Source: UBA6770 sp965661115 (GTDB lineage Bacteria > Bacteroidota > Bacteroidia > Flavobacteriales_G > Salibacteraceae). From it: 11,908 nt of DNA. Every line of letters begins with the position of its first letter. Positions within the stretch are counted from its first letter, which is position 1. The stretch is taken from NCBI GenBank assembly GCA_965661115.1, contig CBFICO010000073.1, positions 1-11,908 on the forward strand, in the 5' to 3' direction. Positions 1-8,172 of this stretch are shown here, piece by piece. Under the pieces are notes generated by a model. It saw nothing but the letters and a program-made list of their open reading frames with translations. It had not been told where the DNA came from and did no database searches. A program made the translations under genes and the position numbers.

Positions 1-1340
1 GGAAAAAAGTACCTGAATTTAAACTGTCCTTTTATTCGATTAGTTTTTAATTCAAGCGAATCGTACAAGCTTGGATTTATGGCAGGGTTTTGTCGGATTT
101 CTTTGTTACCAAAACCTACCTGCCCAATCAAATCAAAGCCTTTGGTGGGGTTTAACCGATAATCCAGTTCCTCAATTTTACTTCCAAAACCAAAAGAGTT
201 GATGCGTACATCGGCATACTCCGGCAATTCTGTTGCAATATCTAAGTTGAAGGTCGATATTAAGTTAGATTGCTCCTGTTCCCAAAACACCTTTACATAA
301 TCACCTCCTCTAAAAATGTATTGAATACCTAGGTCGGTGGTAACGGTGCTAAAGGTGGTATCTCTCCGATAAATATGCAATGCAGCATCAGCGCCCAAAG
401 GCGTGTCAAATACAAACGGATATTGAATTCGAGCCTGTAAATCTTGTGTTTGGTTCTGAAGTTTTTTCCAGTTTACATCAATTTGCTCACCTTTATATAG
501 TGCATTTTGCAGCTTGAGTTTTATATCTCCAGTAATCAGAAGCTCCCCAGTATTTTCGTCGGGCATAAAACCAATAATTCCATTAAAGTCGTTGGCTTTT
601 TTATGATTTATATAAACATAAACTTTGGTGGAGTTTCTACCAAACTCAACCTCTGGCGCTCTGTATTGTTCGGTAAATGGAAGTTCCTTAAGCCTCGTTG
701 GTATTGCTCTGATTAATTTTTCGCTATACAAATCTCCGGATTTAATTCCAATATAATTGCTCAGGTATCGGTTGCTTATTTTGGCAGTTCCAGTTATAAT
801 TACGGTATCGATGGTAACCTCTACCGATTTATCGATCTTGAGGTTTGCATTGATGGTTGACTCTTCTATTTCAACAGAATCGAACCGAACGGAAGCAAAA
901 GGATAACCGTTATTCTCGTAGTATTTTACAATGTTTTCAAACAAGTCTTGTACACCCTTGGTAGATATGGGCCGATTTTGATAAAGTTTATCACGGTATC
1001 CAATCTTGCTCAACATTCCCTCATCGGCGTTTCCGATGCCCAAGTTTTTCCATGCTAACTGTTCGCCAAGCGTAATGTGTATTTGCCAAGGAGTTGCACT
1101 AGAATCGATGTTTGTAATTTCACTACTCACAAAGCCTTCAGAAAGTAATCGCTCAAACAAGCGTTCCATTTCTAGGTCAAATTGGGCTCTACTTAGGTTT
1201 TTGCCAAAATTTTGTTTCGCTGTTTTCTTGCTTGGTTTTGCGTCTGTCCAAAAAACTTCATACGATAGCTTTTGTTTTGATTGTGCAAACAAGCCAAGCA
1301 GTATCGAATGAAAAAAGATAATAAGGAAAAACCGCTTCAA
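1..1340 (-). CDS. Omp85/TamA-like outer-membrane protein (POTRA plus beta-barrel), 3' end off the left edge
   Basis: This reading frame is open for 446 codons and leaves the window before its stop. It starts at TTG (1338-1340): an in-frame TAA lies four codons upstream and no ATG is available near it. The N-terminus (KRFFLIIFFHSILLGLFAQS) is a signal peptide with likely cleavage after residue 19. Residues about 125-170 (NNGYPFASV) and 174-246 (ITGTAKISNRYLSNYIGIKSG) look like POTRA domains. Alternating beta strands follow from about residue 250. The motif RLNPTKGFDL (395-404) is typical of Omp85 barrels. Members of this superfamily insert or export proteins at the outer membrane. The C-terminal barrel strands that would help separate BamA-, TamA- and other Omp85-like types are missing here, so I give no gene symbol. 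The gene is divergent from dnaB across a 178-bp spacer. No Shine-Dalgarno site is visible, which is normal for Bacteroidota. Confidence 0.85.
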   Translation of the reverse strand, partial: MKRFFLIIFFHSILLGLFAQSKQKLSYEVFWTDAKPSKKTAKQNFGKNLSRAQFDLEMERLFERLLSEGFVSSEITNIDSSATPWQIHITLGEQLAWKNLGIGNADEGMLSKIGYRDKLYQNRPISTKGVQDLFENIVKYYENNGYPFASVRFDSVEIEESTINANLKIDKSVEVTIDTVIITGTAKISNRYLSNYIGIKSGDLYSEKLIRAIPTRLKELPFTEQYRAPEVEFGRNSTKVYVYINHKKANDFNGIIGFMPDENTGELLITGDIKLKLQNALYKGEQIDVNWKKLQNQTQDLQARIQYPFVFDTPLGADAALHIYRRDTTFSTVTTDLGIQYIFRGGDYVKVFWEQEQSNLISTFNLDIATELPEYADVRINSFGFGSKIEELDYRLNPTKGFDLIGQVGFGNKEIRQNPAINPSLYDSLELKTNRIKGQFKFRYFF

Positions 1341-1432
1341 ATTCAGGTATACTTATCCGTTTGTTTTGTAACGCAAACAGATAAAATTTATTGACCAAAA
1401 ATAGGGCTTTGCCAATACCGCTATTAACAAAT

Positions 1433-1441
1433 TGTGCATAA
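1433..1441 (-). promoter_or_regulatory. Possible DnaA box upstream of dnaB
   Basis: The minus strand reads TTATGCACA, an exact match to the DnaA-box consensus TTATNCACA. It lies 77 bases before the dnaB ATG, in the spacer between the divergent Omp85-like gene and dnaB. I see one box only, with no cluster and no AT-rich unwinding element, so this is not an origin. It could let DnaA influence dnaB transcription, but a nine-base match may be chance. Confidence 0.3.
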
Positions 1442-1518
1442 CCCTGTTAGACAAAAGTTGATAATCAAAATCTGCTTTTTCGGTTAACTAAGGCTTCAAA
1501 TCTCGTTTATTTGCAACT

Positions 1519-3036
1519 ATGGATAGCGTCAAAAATATAATGCAGAACAAGGGCAAGGGTCAACGTAAGAAACCTCCTGTTTTTCAGGGGTTAGAGAGTG
1601 GTAAGTTGCCACCTCAGGCTGTTGATTTAGAGGAGGCCGTTTTAGGCGCAATGATGCTTGAAAAAGAAGCATTAAACGACGTTATTGATATCCTTAAACC
1701 AGAATCTTTTTACAAAGAGGCGCACCAAAAAATATTTGAAGCCATTTCTTTTTTGTTCAACAATTCCGAGCCAGTTGATATTCTAACCGTAACTCAGCAA
1801 CTTAAAAATGAAGGTAATCTCGATTTTGTTGGTGGGCCTTATTACATCTCTCAATTAACAAACCGAGTTGCAAGTGCCGCTAACGTAGAGTTTCACGCTC
1901 GTATTGTTTCTCAGAAATACATTCTTAGAGAGTTAATTCGAATATCTTCAGAAACCATTAGAGATGCTTATGACGATACGCAGGATGTTTTCGATTTACT
2001 GAATCGGTCAGAGCAGGAACTTTTTTCGATTGCCGAAGGAAACCTTAAAGGAAGTACTCAAAAAATGCACGAGTTGATTCAAGAGTCTATTCACAGCATT
2101 GAAGAGGTGGCCAAAAAAGAAGGTGGTGTTTCTGGTGTGCCAACAGGTTTTAGAGATTTAGATCAACTTACTAGTGGTTTTCAACCTGCCGATATGGTTG
2201 TACTTGCGGCAAGACCCGGTATGGGTAAAACGGCTTTTGTTTTGTCTCTAGCCAGAAACACGGCGGTAGAGTTCGGAAAAGGCGTGGCGGTATTCTCACT
2301 AGAAATGAGTGCTGCTCAGCTGGTGAATCGTTTAATATCCAGCGAGGCTGAATTAGCACAAGACAAACTCAAAAAAGGAAATTTAGAAGATCACGAATGG
2401 CAGCAACTGCACGCGAAGATCAAAAAACTTTCCGATGCTCCTTTGTTCATTGACGATACTCCTGCGCTATCGATTTTTGAGTTAAGAGCAAAATGCCGTA
2501 GGTTAAAATCGCAGTACGATATTCAAATGGTTATTATCGATTACTTGCAGTTGATGACCTCTGGCAGTAATGATGGAAACCGTGAACAAGAGATTTCTAC
2601 AATTTCTAGATCTATCAAGAGTATCGCAAAAGAATTAGGCGTTCCAATTATTGCACTTTCACAGTTGAGTAGAGCGGTGGAAACACGTGGTGGAGAAAAG
2701 CGACCAATGCTTTCAGACCTTAGGGAGTCGGGTGCAATTGAGCAGGATGCGGATATGGTAATGTTCATTTATCGTCCAGCATATTACGGAATAACCGAAG
2801 ATGAAGACGGACTGCCGACTGACGATATGGCTGAACTGATTTTAGCCAAGCATCGTAACGGTAGTTTGGATACTGTAAAGCTTAAATTCCAAGGTAATTT
2901 GGCTAAATTTTCAAACCGAGACGATTTTGATGCCGACCACGCATTTAGCGGTATGGAAGCAAACGGTGGCTTTGATGAAGATGGCGGGCTAATTATGGGC
3001 TCTAAGATGAACGAAGACGACGACGCTCCGTTTTAA
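1519..3036 (+). CDS. dnaB: Replicative DNA helicase DnaB
   Basis: This is the hexameric, ATP-driven helicase that unwinds DNA at the replication fork and recruits primase. At 505 residues it is of ordinary length for the family. The N-terminal helical domain is at residues about 30-175 (PPQAVDLEEAVLGAMML). The RecA-like motor domain follows, with Walker A ARPGMGKT (231-238), the H1a motif FSLEMSAAQLVNRL (259-272), Walker B with VIIDYLQL (338-345), SQLSRAVETR (381-390), and the KHRNG segment (444-448) whose Lys/Arg pair supplies the arginine finger in trans. There is no intein or frameshift. The protein carries a basic N-terminal extension (KGKGQRKKPP) and an acidic tail ending EDDDAPF, which resembles the C-terminal tip of single-stranded DNA-binding protein. 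The ATG at 1519 is a plausible start without a strong ribosome site. Confidence 0.97.
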   Translation: MDSVKNIMQNKGKGQRKKPPVFQGLESGKLPPQAVDLEEAVLGAMMLEKEALNDVIDILKPESFYKEAHQKIFEAISFLFNNSEPVDILTVTQQLKNEGNLDFVGGPYYISQLTNRVASAANVEFHARIVSQKYILRELIRISSETIRDAYDDTQDVFDLLNRSEQELFSIAEGNLKGSTQKMHELIQESIHSIEEVAKKEGGVSGVPTGFRDLDQLTSGFQPADMVVLAARPGMGKTAFVLSLARNTAVEFGKGVAVFSLEMSAAQLVNRLISSEAELAQDKLKKGNLEDHEWQQLHAKIKKLSDAPLFIDDTPALSIFELRAKCRRLKSQYDIQMVIIDYLQLMTSGSNDGNREQEISTISRSIKSIAKELGVPIIALSQLSRAVETRGGEKRPMLSDLRESGAIEQDADMVMFIYRPAYYGITEDEDGLPTDDMAELILAKHRNGSLDTVKLKFQGNLAKFSNRDDFDADHAFSGMEANGGFDEDGGLIMGSKMNEDDDAPF

Positions 3037-3085
3037 TTTCAACCAACTTTTATGATAATCGATTGTTAGTTAGCTAACAAATAAC

Positions 3086-3118
3086 GTACTGCTCATTTCA
3101 GTACATTTGGTGTTTTTT
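3086..3118 (+). terminator. Terminator-like hairpin after dnaB
   Basis: GTACTG (3086-3091) pairs with CAGTAC (3099-3104) around a seven-base loop. A T-rich stretch ending in TTTTTT at 3113-3118 follows. The stem has only six pairs, so termination would be weak. A second perfect inverted repeat, TTGTTAG / CTAACAA (3063-3069 and 3074-3080), lies just upstream and may contribute. Confidence 0.4.
3102..3109 (+). promoter_or_regulatory. Bacteroidota -7 element (TAnnTTTG) before the secreted-protein gene
   Basis: TACATTTG matches the Bacteroidota -7 consensus TAnnTTTG exactly and lies 25 bases before the ATG at 3135. I see no TTG at the usual -33 distance, so only half of the promoter is supported. 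The element overlaps the right arm of the hairpin after dnaB. The bases AAAGGGG just before the ATG look like a ribosome site but sit very close to the start. Confidence 0.4.
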
Positions 3119-3134
3119 CAATTTTAAAGGGGAT

Positions 3135-6100
3135 ATGGTTCGAGTTGTAATTTTATTGTTTCTAGGTGTTTTATCAATTAGCTCAGCCATGGCCCAACAG
3201 AGTCCTTCATGGACCGAGTTGATGCTTGAGGATAATCCGAATTATTACAAAGTTTTAGAGGCTTACGATAACTACTGGCAAGGCAAAGAAAAAGTAAAGC
3301 ACAGCGGTCATGTGCAGTTTGAAAGATGGCGCTATAATGTAGAGCCAAGAGTTCAACAAGATGGAAGTATTCGTTCGGTTAAAGATATCATGCGTGCTTC
3401 AAAGGAGTACTATTCCAATCACGCTTCAAGATCAGCAAATGGAAACTGGGTTGAAATTGGCCCATGGGAAGAAGAGAATTACTCAAGAGGAGTTGGGCGA
3501 TTAAGTCACATCGCTTTTCATCCTAACAACAAAAATGTGATGTTTATTGGAACGCCTGCCGGAGGAATTTGGAAAACAGAAGATTACGGCGAAACTTGGT
3601 TTAACGTGGATAACGATCTTCCAAATTTTGGAGTTTCTTACATCGAAATCAATAAATCCAATCCAGACATTATGTACGCTGCCACTGGCGATATAAATGC
3701 TAACGAAACTGATGGGGCAGGGGTTTATAAAAGTACTGATGGCGGAAAAACTTGGCAACCCTCAAACTCTGGTATAGAAAACGAAACCGTAGGCAAGGTG
3801 ATGGAAATTCCAGGCGAGGTAGGTCATTTGCTGTGTATTACCAAAAATGGCGTATTCAAATCAACTGATGCTGGAGCTTCTTGGACAAAAAAATCAGACT
3901 CAAGAGATTTTAGAGACTTAGAAATGAAACCAAACGACCCAAATATTTGGTACACTGCAAACTGGACAGCAAGCAATCGCTCTTCCTACATGTACGTTTC
4001 AAAAGATAAAGGCGAAACATGGCAAATTCGCAATTATTTCAATGGGTTATTTCCAGATACGCGCTGGGAAATTGAAGTTACCGATGCAGAGCCAAATATG
4101 GTTTATTTATTGGGTGGTAATAGAATGTATTATTCAGACAATGACGGTGACTCATTGCGTTTAATGCACGATGGCGGTTCATTTTTGGTAAATTACGATA
4201 GCCAAGGCTGGTACAATGCGTCTTTTGAAATTTCGAATACCGACCCCAATATTATGTTCTCTGGAAATGTGCGCAAATACATGTCATACGATAAAGGGAA
4301 AACTTGGATAAGGTTAAACCACACGCACGCAGATAACCATTACATTACGTATGCTCCAGATAATAAAACACTGTATGTATTAGATGATGGTGGTGTGCAC
4401 CGATCATACGATAACGGTAGAACTTTTGAGGATTTAACCAATATGGGAATTGGTGCAATTTATTCGGTTGCGCAAAGCCCTTTTAATGCTAACCATACAC
4501 TCACTGGATATCAAGATTGCGGCTCAAAATATTACGACGGTGCTAAGTGGACTTCTGTTTATGGAGCAGACGGAATGCAAGCACTGTATGATCATTTTGA
4601 TTCTACTCGTTTTTATACTGGATGGCAATATGGCGGTATTGTAAGACATCTTAAACACATAGGTTCTGCTCAAAATATTCCTAAACCAAACAGAGATTAC
4701 AGAAGGTCTTGGGTAACGCCATACTTGTTGGATGCATACGATCCAGAAACCATGTATTGTGGTGGTGAATTTATTTGGCGAACCAAAAACTTATTTGAGA
4801 ATAAAACCAAAAACATAAAATGGGAAAATATTAGTACGGGAATCGCACGAAACACCAATGGTGATTTTCTGAAAATAAAATTGCACCGAACCAATTATGC
4901 TAGAATGTATGCACTCCGAAGAGATGGAAACCGATCTAGAACCCGACTAATTGTTTGTGATAATATTTACGATTCGGTGCTTACTTGGCAAGATTTGAGT
5001 GGGAATTATCCATTTACAAGACTTTCATCAGACTTTGAAACTGATCCTTTTGATAGTCTGACAATTTATCTATTGGCAAACAATGATGTTTATGTTTCCA
5101 GAAACGGTGGACAAAGTTTTGCCGATTTTAGTGGAACACTTCCAGATGTACCAATGCACACCATAAAGCTGGATACAGTTACTCGCGATTTGTACGTGGG
5201 TTCGCACGCCGGTGTTTTTTATCGCGGAGCTAATGATACCGATTGGACACCATTTAATAATGGTTTAAGTATGAATGCTAGAGTGCGCGATTTGGACATT
5301 TATTATCACCCAACCGATCACGCTAAAAGCAGACTTAAAGCGGCAACATACGGTAGAGGGCTTTGGGAGAGCGAGCTGGCAGGTGGAAGTTCAATCAATG
5401 ACCCATTAGTTGCGCACATTACCGCTGATTACGAAATGTACAGCTACGACGATACTTATACTATTGAGGTAGATTTTAGAAATCATATTCACACAAAATC
5501 TGTAACTGGTTTTGATGCTAGCGACTTTGAAGTATCTAATGGAACAATAAAAAATGTGTCGCTTAACGGAGATAAATTTGATGTTGAGGTACAGGCAACC
5601 TCAAAAGGTTGGGTTACCGTGAAGGTGAAAAACGGAGCAATTAATTACGGTGCATTGAACACACCTTCAATTGAATCTCAAGTTTGGCAAATTAATTACT
5701 ACGGAGAAACCCCTCAATTCGGTTTTGAAGGTCCAGGTGGAGTAGGAGATAGCGCAACCTTGGTGTTTTGGATGCGTGCCGATAACCTAATGACCAACGA
5801 AAATGGCGATACCGTTTCTGCAGACGGAGAAAAGATTGCGAGCTGGAATAACTTTATGGGAAACCCATATCAAGCCATACAAGGGGTTGATAGTTCAATG
5901 CCATTTTTTAGAACCGATACTGGTGGTATTAACGGTTGGCCAGCGGTAGAATTCATTCCGCCAAATCGATTTTTACGCATAAATGAAATTACACCAGTTG
6001 GTGAAAACATATCTGTATTTGCCGTTGCAAAGTCCAACAAAGAAAATTGGGTGGGCCATTCTTGGATTGCAAACAGTAGAGAAGAGAACGGGTTTCTGAT

Positions 6101-7199
6101 ACACAACAATAACAACTCCCGTTCGGTATACGGCGTTACTGTTGACGAAAGAAAGCGCTACGTTGGTACAGGAAGTATGGAACCCTTTAACGTAACCGAA
6201 CAACACATTTTTGGATTGCAAACTAATTTTAGCAAGTGGAGAAATAATTTCCAGATAGACAACCAAACAACCTACGATTACCTTAATCAAACTTATACGA
6301 GAAATGGAAACGATACAATTTCACTTCGATTAGGAAAAGATTTTGGAGAGCGATATGGCGATGGAAAACTTTCTGAAATGATTTATTTCAAAGAAGATGT
6401 GTTGGATGCCAAACGTTTAATTATAGCTAATTATCTAGCTACCAAGTACAACGTAGATTTAAAGCAAGACAAACGCTACTATTTTGCTGAAACTCACCCA
6501 TACGAAGTGGCAGGGGTAGGTAGAATCAGCGAAATGGACTATCACGCAGATGCTAAAGGAACTGGTGAACTCAGAATAATTGCCGGTTCAGGTTTGGGAG
6601 ACAATGAATTTTTGATGTGGGGTCATAATAACGATTCGCTAAATGTGTGGACAGAAATCAAGGACTTACAAGAGGAAAAAATTGAGGTGCTATCACGCTC
6701 ATGGAGAATCACTGAATTTGGTGATGTTGGCGAAGTGGAATTGCGCATTGATAAAAGCCACTTGCCAGTTGTAAGTAACAAGCTGGGGTTAATTATGGCA
6801 CAATCAGCCGATTACTCAGACGGGACAATTTACGAGCTGGTCGATATGGGAACGTATTATTCGGTAACGGTAAACCTAACCGACGCGGCATATATTTCGT
6901 TTGTTTCTGCTGAAGAATTTACTGTAGGAAAAGAGTTCAACGAAACCTTATCAGGCTTGGTACTTTATCCGAACCCAGTTGAAAATGGTAGAACAACGCT
7001 TAGCTTTATTTCAAGTAAAAGCACCGATGCATTGTTTTCTATTGTAGATCAAATGGGACGCACAGTAGAGCAAAGAAGTATTGAAGTTTCAAATGGAGAA
7101 AACCATATTGAAATGAACGTATCCAATTATTCTACAGGAGTTTATTTCATCCAACTACAAGGAGACGGCTTAAATAAAGTGGTGAGAATGGTGAGGTAG
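3135..7199 (+). CDS. Large T9SS-secreted protein with BNR/Asp-box repeats and LamG/DUF8202-like segment
   Basis: The 1354-residue product begins with a signal peptide (MVRVVILLFLGVLSISSAMA). A beta-propeller region of about 105-750 carries Asp-box repeats of the S/T-x-D-x-G-x-T-W type: KTEDYGETW (147-155), KSTDGGKTW (199-207), KSTDAGASW (242-250), VSKDKGETW (288-296), MSYDKGKTW (383-391), RSYDNGRTF (423-431) and VSRNGGQSF (654-662). This is the sortilin/VPS10-like or BNR propeller fold. I see no sialidase active-site signature, so an enzyme activity is not supported. Residues about 757-855 look Ig-like (VTGFDASDFEVSNGTIKNVS). Residues about 873-1110 resemble a LamG-type lectin fold, and 1111-1260 resemble the DUF8202 module. 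The end, from LSGLVLYPNPV (1273) to the C-terminus, is a type A T9SS sorting domain, so the protein should be exported and released or anchored at the cell surface. An adhesin or polymer-binding role is inference. Confidence 0.85.
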   Translation: MVRVVILLFLGVLSISSAMAQQSPSWTELMLEDNPNYYKVLEAYDNYWQGKEKVKHSGHVQFERWRYNVEPRVQQDGSIRSVKDIMRASKEYYSNHASRSANGNWVEIGPWEEENYSRGVGRLSHIAFHPNNKNVMFIGTPAGGIWKTEDYGETWFNVDNDLPNFGVSYIEINKSNPDIMYAATGDINANETDGAGVYKSTDGGKTWQPSNSGIENETVGKVMEIPGEVGHLLCITKNGVFKSTDAGASWTKKSDSRDFRDLEMKPNDPNIWYTANWTASNRSSYMYVSKDKGETWQIRNYFNGLFPDTRWEIEVTDAEPNMVYLLGGNRMYYSDNDGDSLRLMHDGGSFLVNYDSQGWYNASFEISNTDPNIMFSGNVRKYMSYDKGKTWIRLNHTHADNHYITYAPDNKTLYVLDDGGVHRSYDNGRTFEDLTNMGIGAIYSVAQSPFNANHTLTGYQDCGSKYYDGAKWTSVYGADGMQALYDHFDSTRFYTGWQYGGIVRHLKHIGSAQNIPKPNRDYRRSWVTPYLLDAYDPETMYCGGEFIWRTKNLFENKTKNIKWENISTGIARNTNGDFLKIKLHRTNYARMYALRRDGNRSRTRLIVCDNIYDSVLTWQDLSGNYPFTRLSSDFETDPFDSLTIYLLANNDVYVSRNGGQSFADFSGTLPDVPMHTIKLDTVTRDLYVGSHAGVFYRGANDTDWTPFNNGLSMNARVRDLDIYYHPTDHAKSRLKAATYGRGLWESELAGGSSINDPLVAHITADYEMYSYDDTYTIEVDFRNHIHTKSVTGFDASDFEVSNGTIKNVSLNGDKFDVEVQATSKGWVTVKVKNGAINYGALNTPSIESQVWQINYYGETPQFGFEGPGGVGDSATLVFWMRADNLMTNENGDTVSADGEKIASWNNFMGNPYQAIQGVDSSMPFFRTDTGGINGWPAVEFIPPNRFLRINEITPVGENISVFAVAKSNKENWVGHSWIANSREENGFLIHNNNNSRSVYGVTVDERKRYVGTGSMEPFNVTEQHIFGLQTNFSKWRNNFQIDNQTTYDYLNQTYTRNGNDTISLRLGKDFGERYGDGKLSEMIYFKEDVLDAKRLIIANYLATKYNVDLKQDKRYYFAETHPYEVAGVGRISEMDYHADAKGTGELRIIAGSGLGDNEFLMWGHNNDSLNVWTEIKDLQEEKIEVLSRSWRITEFGDVGEVELRIDKSHLPVVSNKLGLIMAQSADYSDGTIYELVDMGTYYSVTVNLTDAAYISFVSAEEFTVGKEFNETLSGLVLYPNPVENGRTTLSFISSKSTDALFSIVDQMGRTVEQRSIEVSNGENHIEMNVSNYSTGVYFIQLQGDGLNKVVRMVR

Positions 7200-7217
7200 G
7201 GGTGTAAACGATGTTTA

Positions 7218-7249
7218 TATAACGCAGTAAAGGATTTTTGTATAACGCA
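7218..7249. repeat. Short direct repeat TATAACGCA (x2) beside the cassette array
   Basis: TATAACGCA occurs at 7218-7226 and again at 7241-7249. On the cassette-sense strand it reads TGCGTTATA. It lies just outside the last attC-like site, between the array and the stop codon of the secreted-protein gene. It could be a remnant of a further cassette junction or the edge of the insertion. The copies are too short to decide. Confidence 0.35.
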
Positions 7250-7259
7250 CCAACTTGCC

Positions 7260-7388
7260 CACAACGGTCTCGGCTATGAGCAGTTGGGGATTTTATACCC
7301 TAACTTTTCGGATTGACACTGACCTTTGTTTGTATTCATAATTTTCATTTAAACACCTAGACCCCAATTGCTTATAGCCTTTGTTGTG
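7260..7388 (-). repeat. attC-like recombination site after the methyltransferase gene
   Basis: Outer boxes CACAAC (7260-7265) and GTTGTG (7383-7388) are complementary. Inside them are unequal spacers, GGTCTC (7266-7271) and TTT (7380-7382). Inner arms GGCTATGAGCAGTTGGGG (7272-7289) and CCCCAATTGCTTATAGCC (7362-7379) pair at 16 of 18 positions. The spacer between the arms is 72 bases. Complementary outer boxes, unpaired unequal spacers and long inner arms are the architecture of an integron attC. The site starts 9 bases after the methyltransferase stop codon. The sequence differs from the other two sites, as is usual for attC sites from different sources. Confidence 0.6.
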
Positions 7389-7397
7389 TGCTGCCTT

Positions 7398-8150
7398 TTA
7401 TTCATTTTTTCTCGCTATGTAAAATCCGTAACTATAATAATCCTTGAATTTTTGATACAAGTCGATTTCTGCCTGATTATCTTCAACTACTTTTTTCGCT
7501 AGTTCTGAATTGTCATTCCGTTTCAGAAAAGTCTCAAATCTTGCTTGCATTGGTTTGTAATAGGTCTCAATCCAACTATCTTGGCTTAAATAAAAATATC
7601 CAACAAGCGAATAGCCATTATTTTCTAATTGTCTGATTTTGTTAGAAGCAGTATCAACTTCTGGGTATTCCGCTTTCCAAAATTCTTCAATTTCTTTTGG
7701 TCGAGATTGTGTTATCCAAGTGATTTCACTCACAGCCAAATAGCCACCGACTTTCAAATAGTCCTTCCATTTTTTAAGTCCGATTTCAAAACCAATGTTA
7801 TAAATCGCTCCTTCCGACCAAATAAGGTCTAATTCACCTTCGTTAAAAGGCAAATTGTCCATTGATTTTTCAAGCGTAATGATTTTGTCCGTCAATCCTA
7901 ATTTTTGAGATTTTTCATTGAGTTCATTCAAAAACTCCGGAAACAAGTCAACTGCTGTTACTTGTCCATTTAAGTTTTTGGCAAGTGAGATTGTCTGTCC
8001 ACCTGCGCCACAACCAATGTCAGCAACTTTCAAAGTTTGGTCAATCGGTAAATTCAATAAATCAAGTGCTCTTAGCGTGTCATTTTCACTTCCAGGTCCT
8101 TGTCTATCGGAATTTTTATGTAAGTCAATTATCAGTTCTAATTCTGTCAC
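7398..8150 (-). CDS. Class I SAM-dependent methyltransferase (cassette gene)
   Basis: The 250-residue protein starts at GTG (8148-8150). An in-frame TAA lies five codons upstream and no ATG is nearby. Motif I, VADIGCGAGGQT (42-53), binds S-adenosylmethionine. AVDLF (66-70) carries the acidic residue expected to contact the ribose. LDLIWSEGAIYNIG (107-120) is the motif IV region, and LKVGGYLAVSE (132-142) is the usual strand after the helix. This is a Rossmann-fold small-molecule-type methyltransferase of the UbiE/Methyltransf_11 class. The substrate cannot be read from the sequence. The EGA rather than NPPY-like motif argues against a DNA N6-adenine enzyme. There is no signal peptide, so it acts in the cytoplasm. 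The gene is the third unit of the cassette array and is convergent with the secreted-protein gene. Confidence 0.85.
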   Translation of the reverse strand: MTELELIIDLHKNSDRQGPGSENDTLRALDLLNLPIDQTLKVADIGCGAGGQTISLAKNLNGQVTAVDLFPEFLNELNEKSQKLGLTDKIITLEKSMDNLPFNEGELDLIWSEGAIYNIGFEIGLKKWKDYLKVGGYLAVSEITWITQSRPKEIEEFWKAEYPEVDTASNKIRQLENNGYSLVGYFYLSQDSWIETYYKPMQARFETFLKRNDNSELAKKVVEDNQAEIDLYQKFKDYYSYGFYIARKNE

Positions 8151-8172
8151 TTGTTCGTTTCTTTAGGTTGCA

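Noticed and set aside
507..1311. Two plus-strand open frames (507-716 and 1006-1311).
   Set aside because: Both are antisense to the Omp85-like gene, whose frame is uninterrupted and has recognisable motifs throughout.
3069..3078. The GTTAGCTAAC palindrome after dnaB as another cassette junction.
   Set aside because: No partner box and complementary arms were found about 130 bases away, and the next gene is far larger and on the other strand.
7398..8150. The methyltransferase as part of a restriction-modification or other defence system.
   Set aside because: It lacks DNA-methyltransferase motifs such as NPPY or the cytosine-type PC motif, and no nuclease is adjacent.
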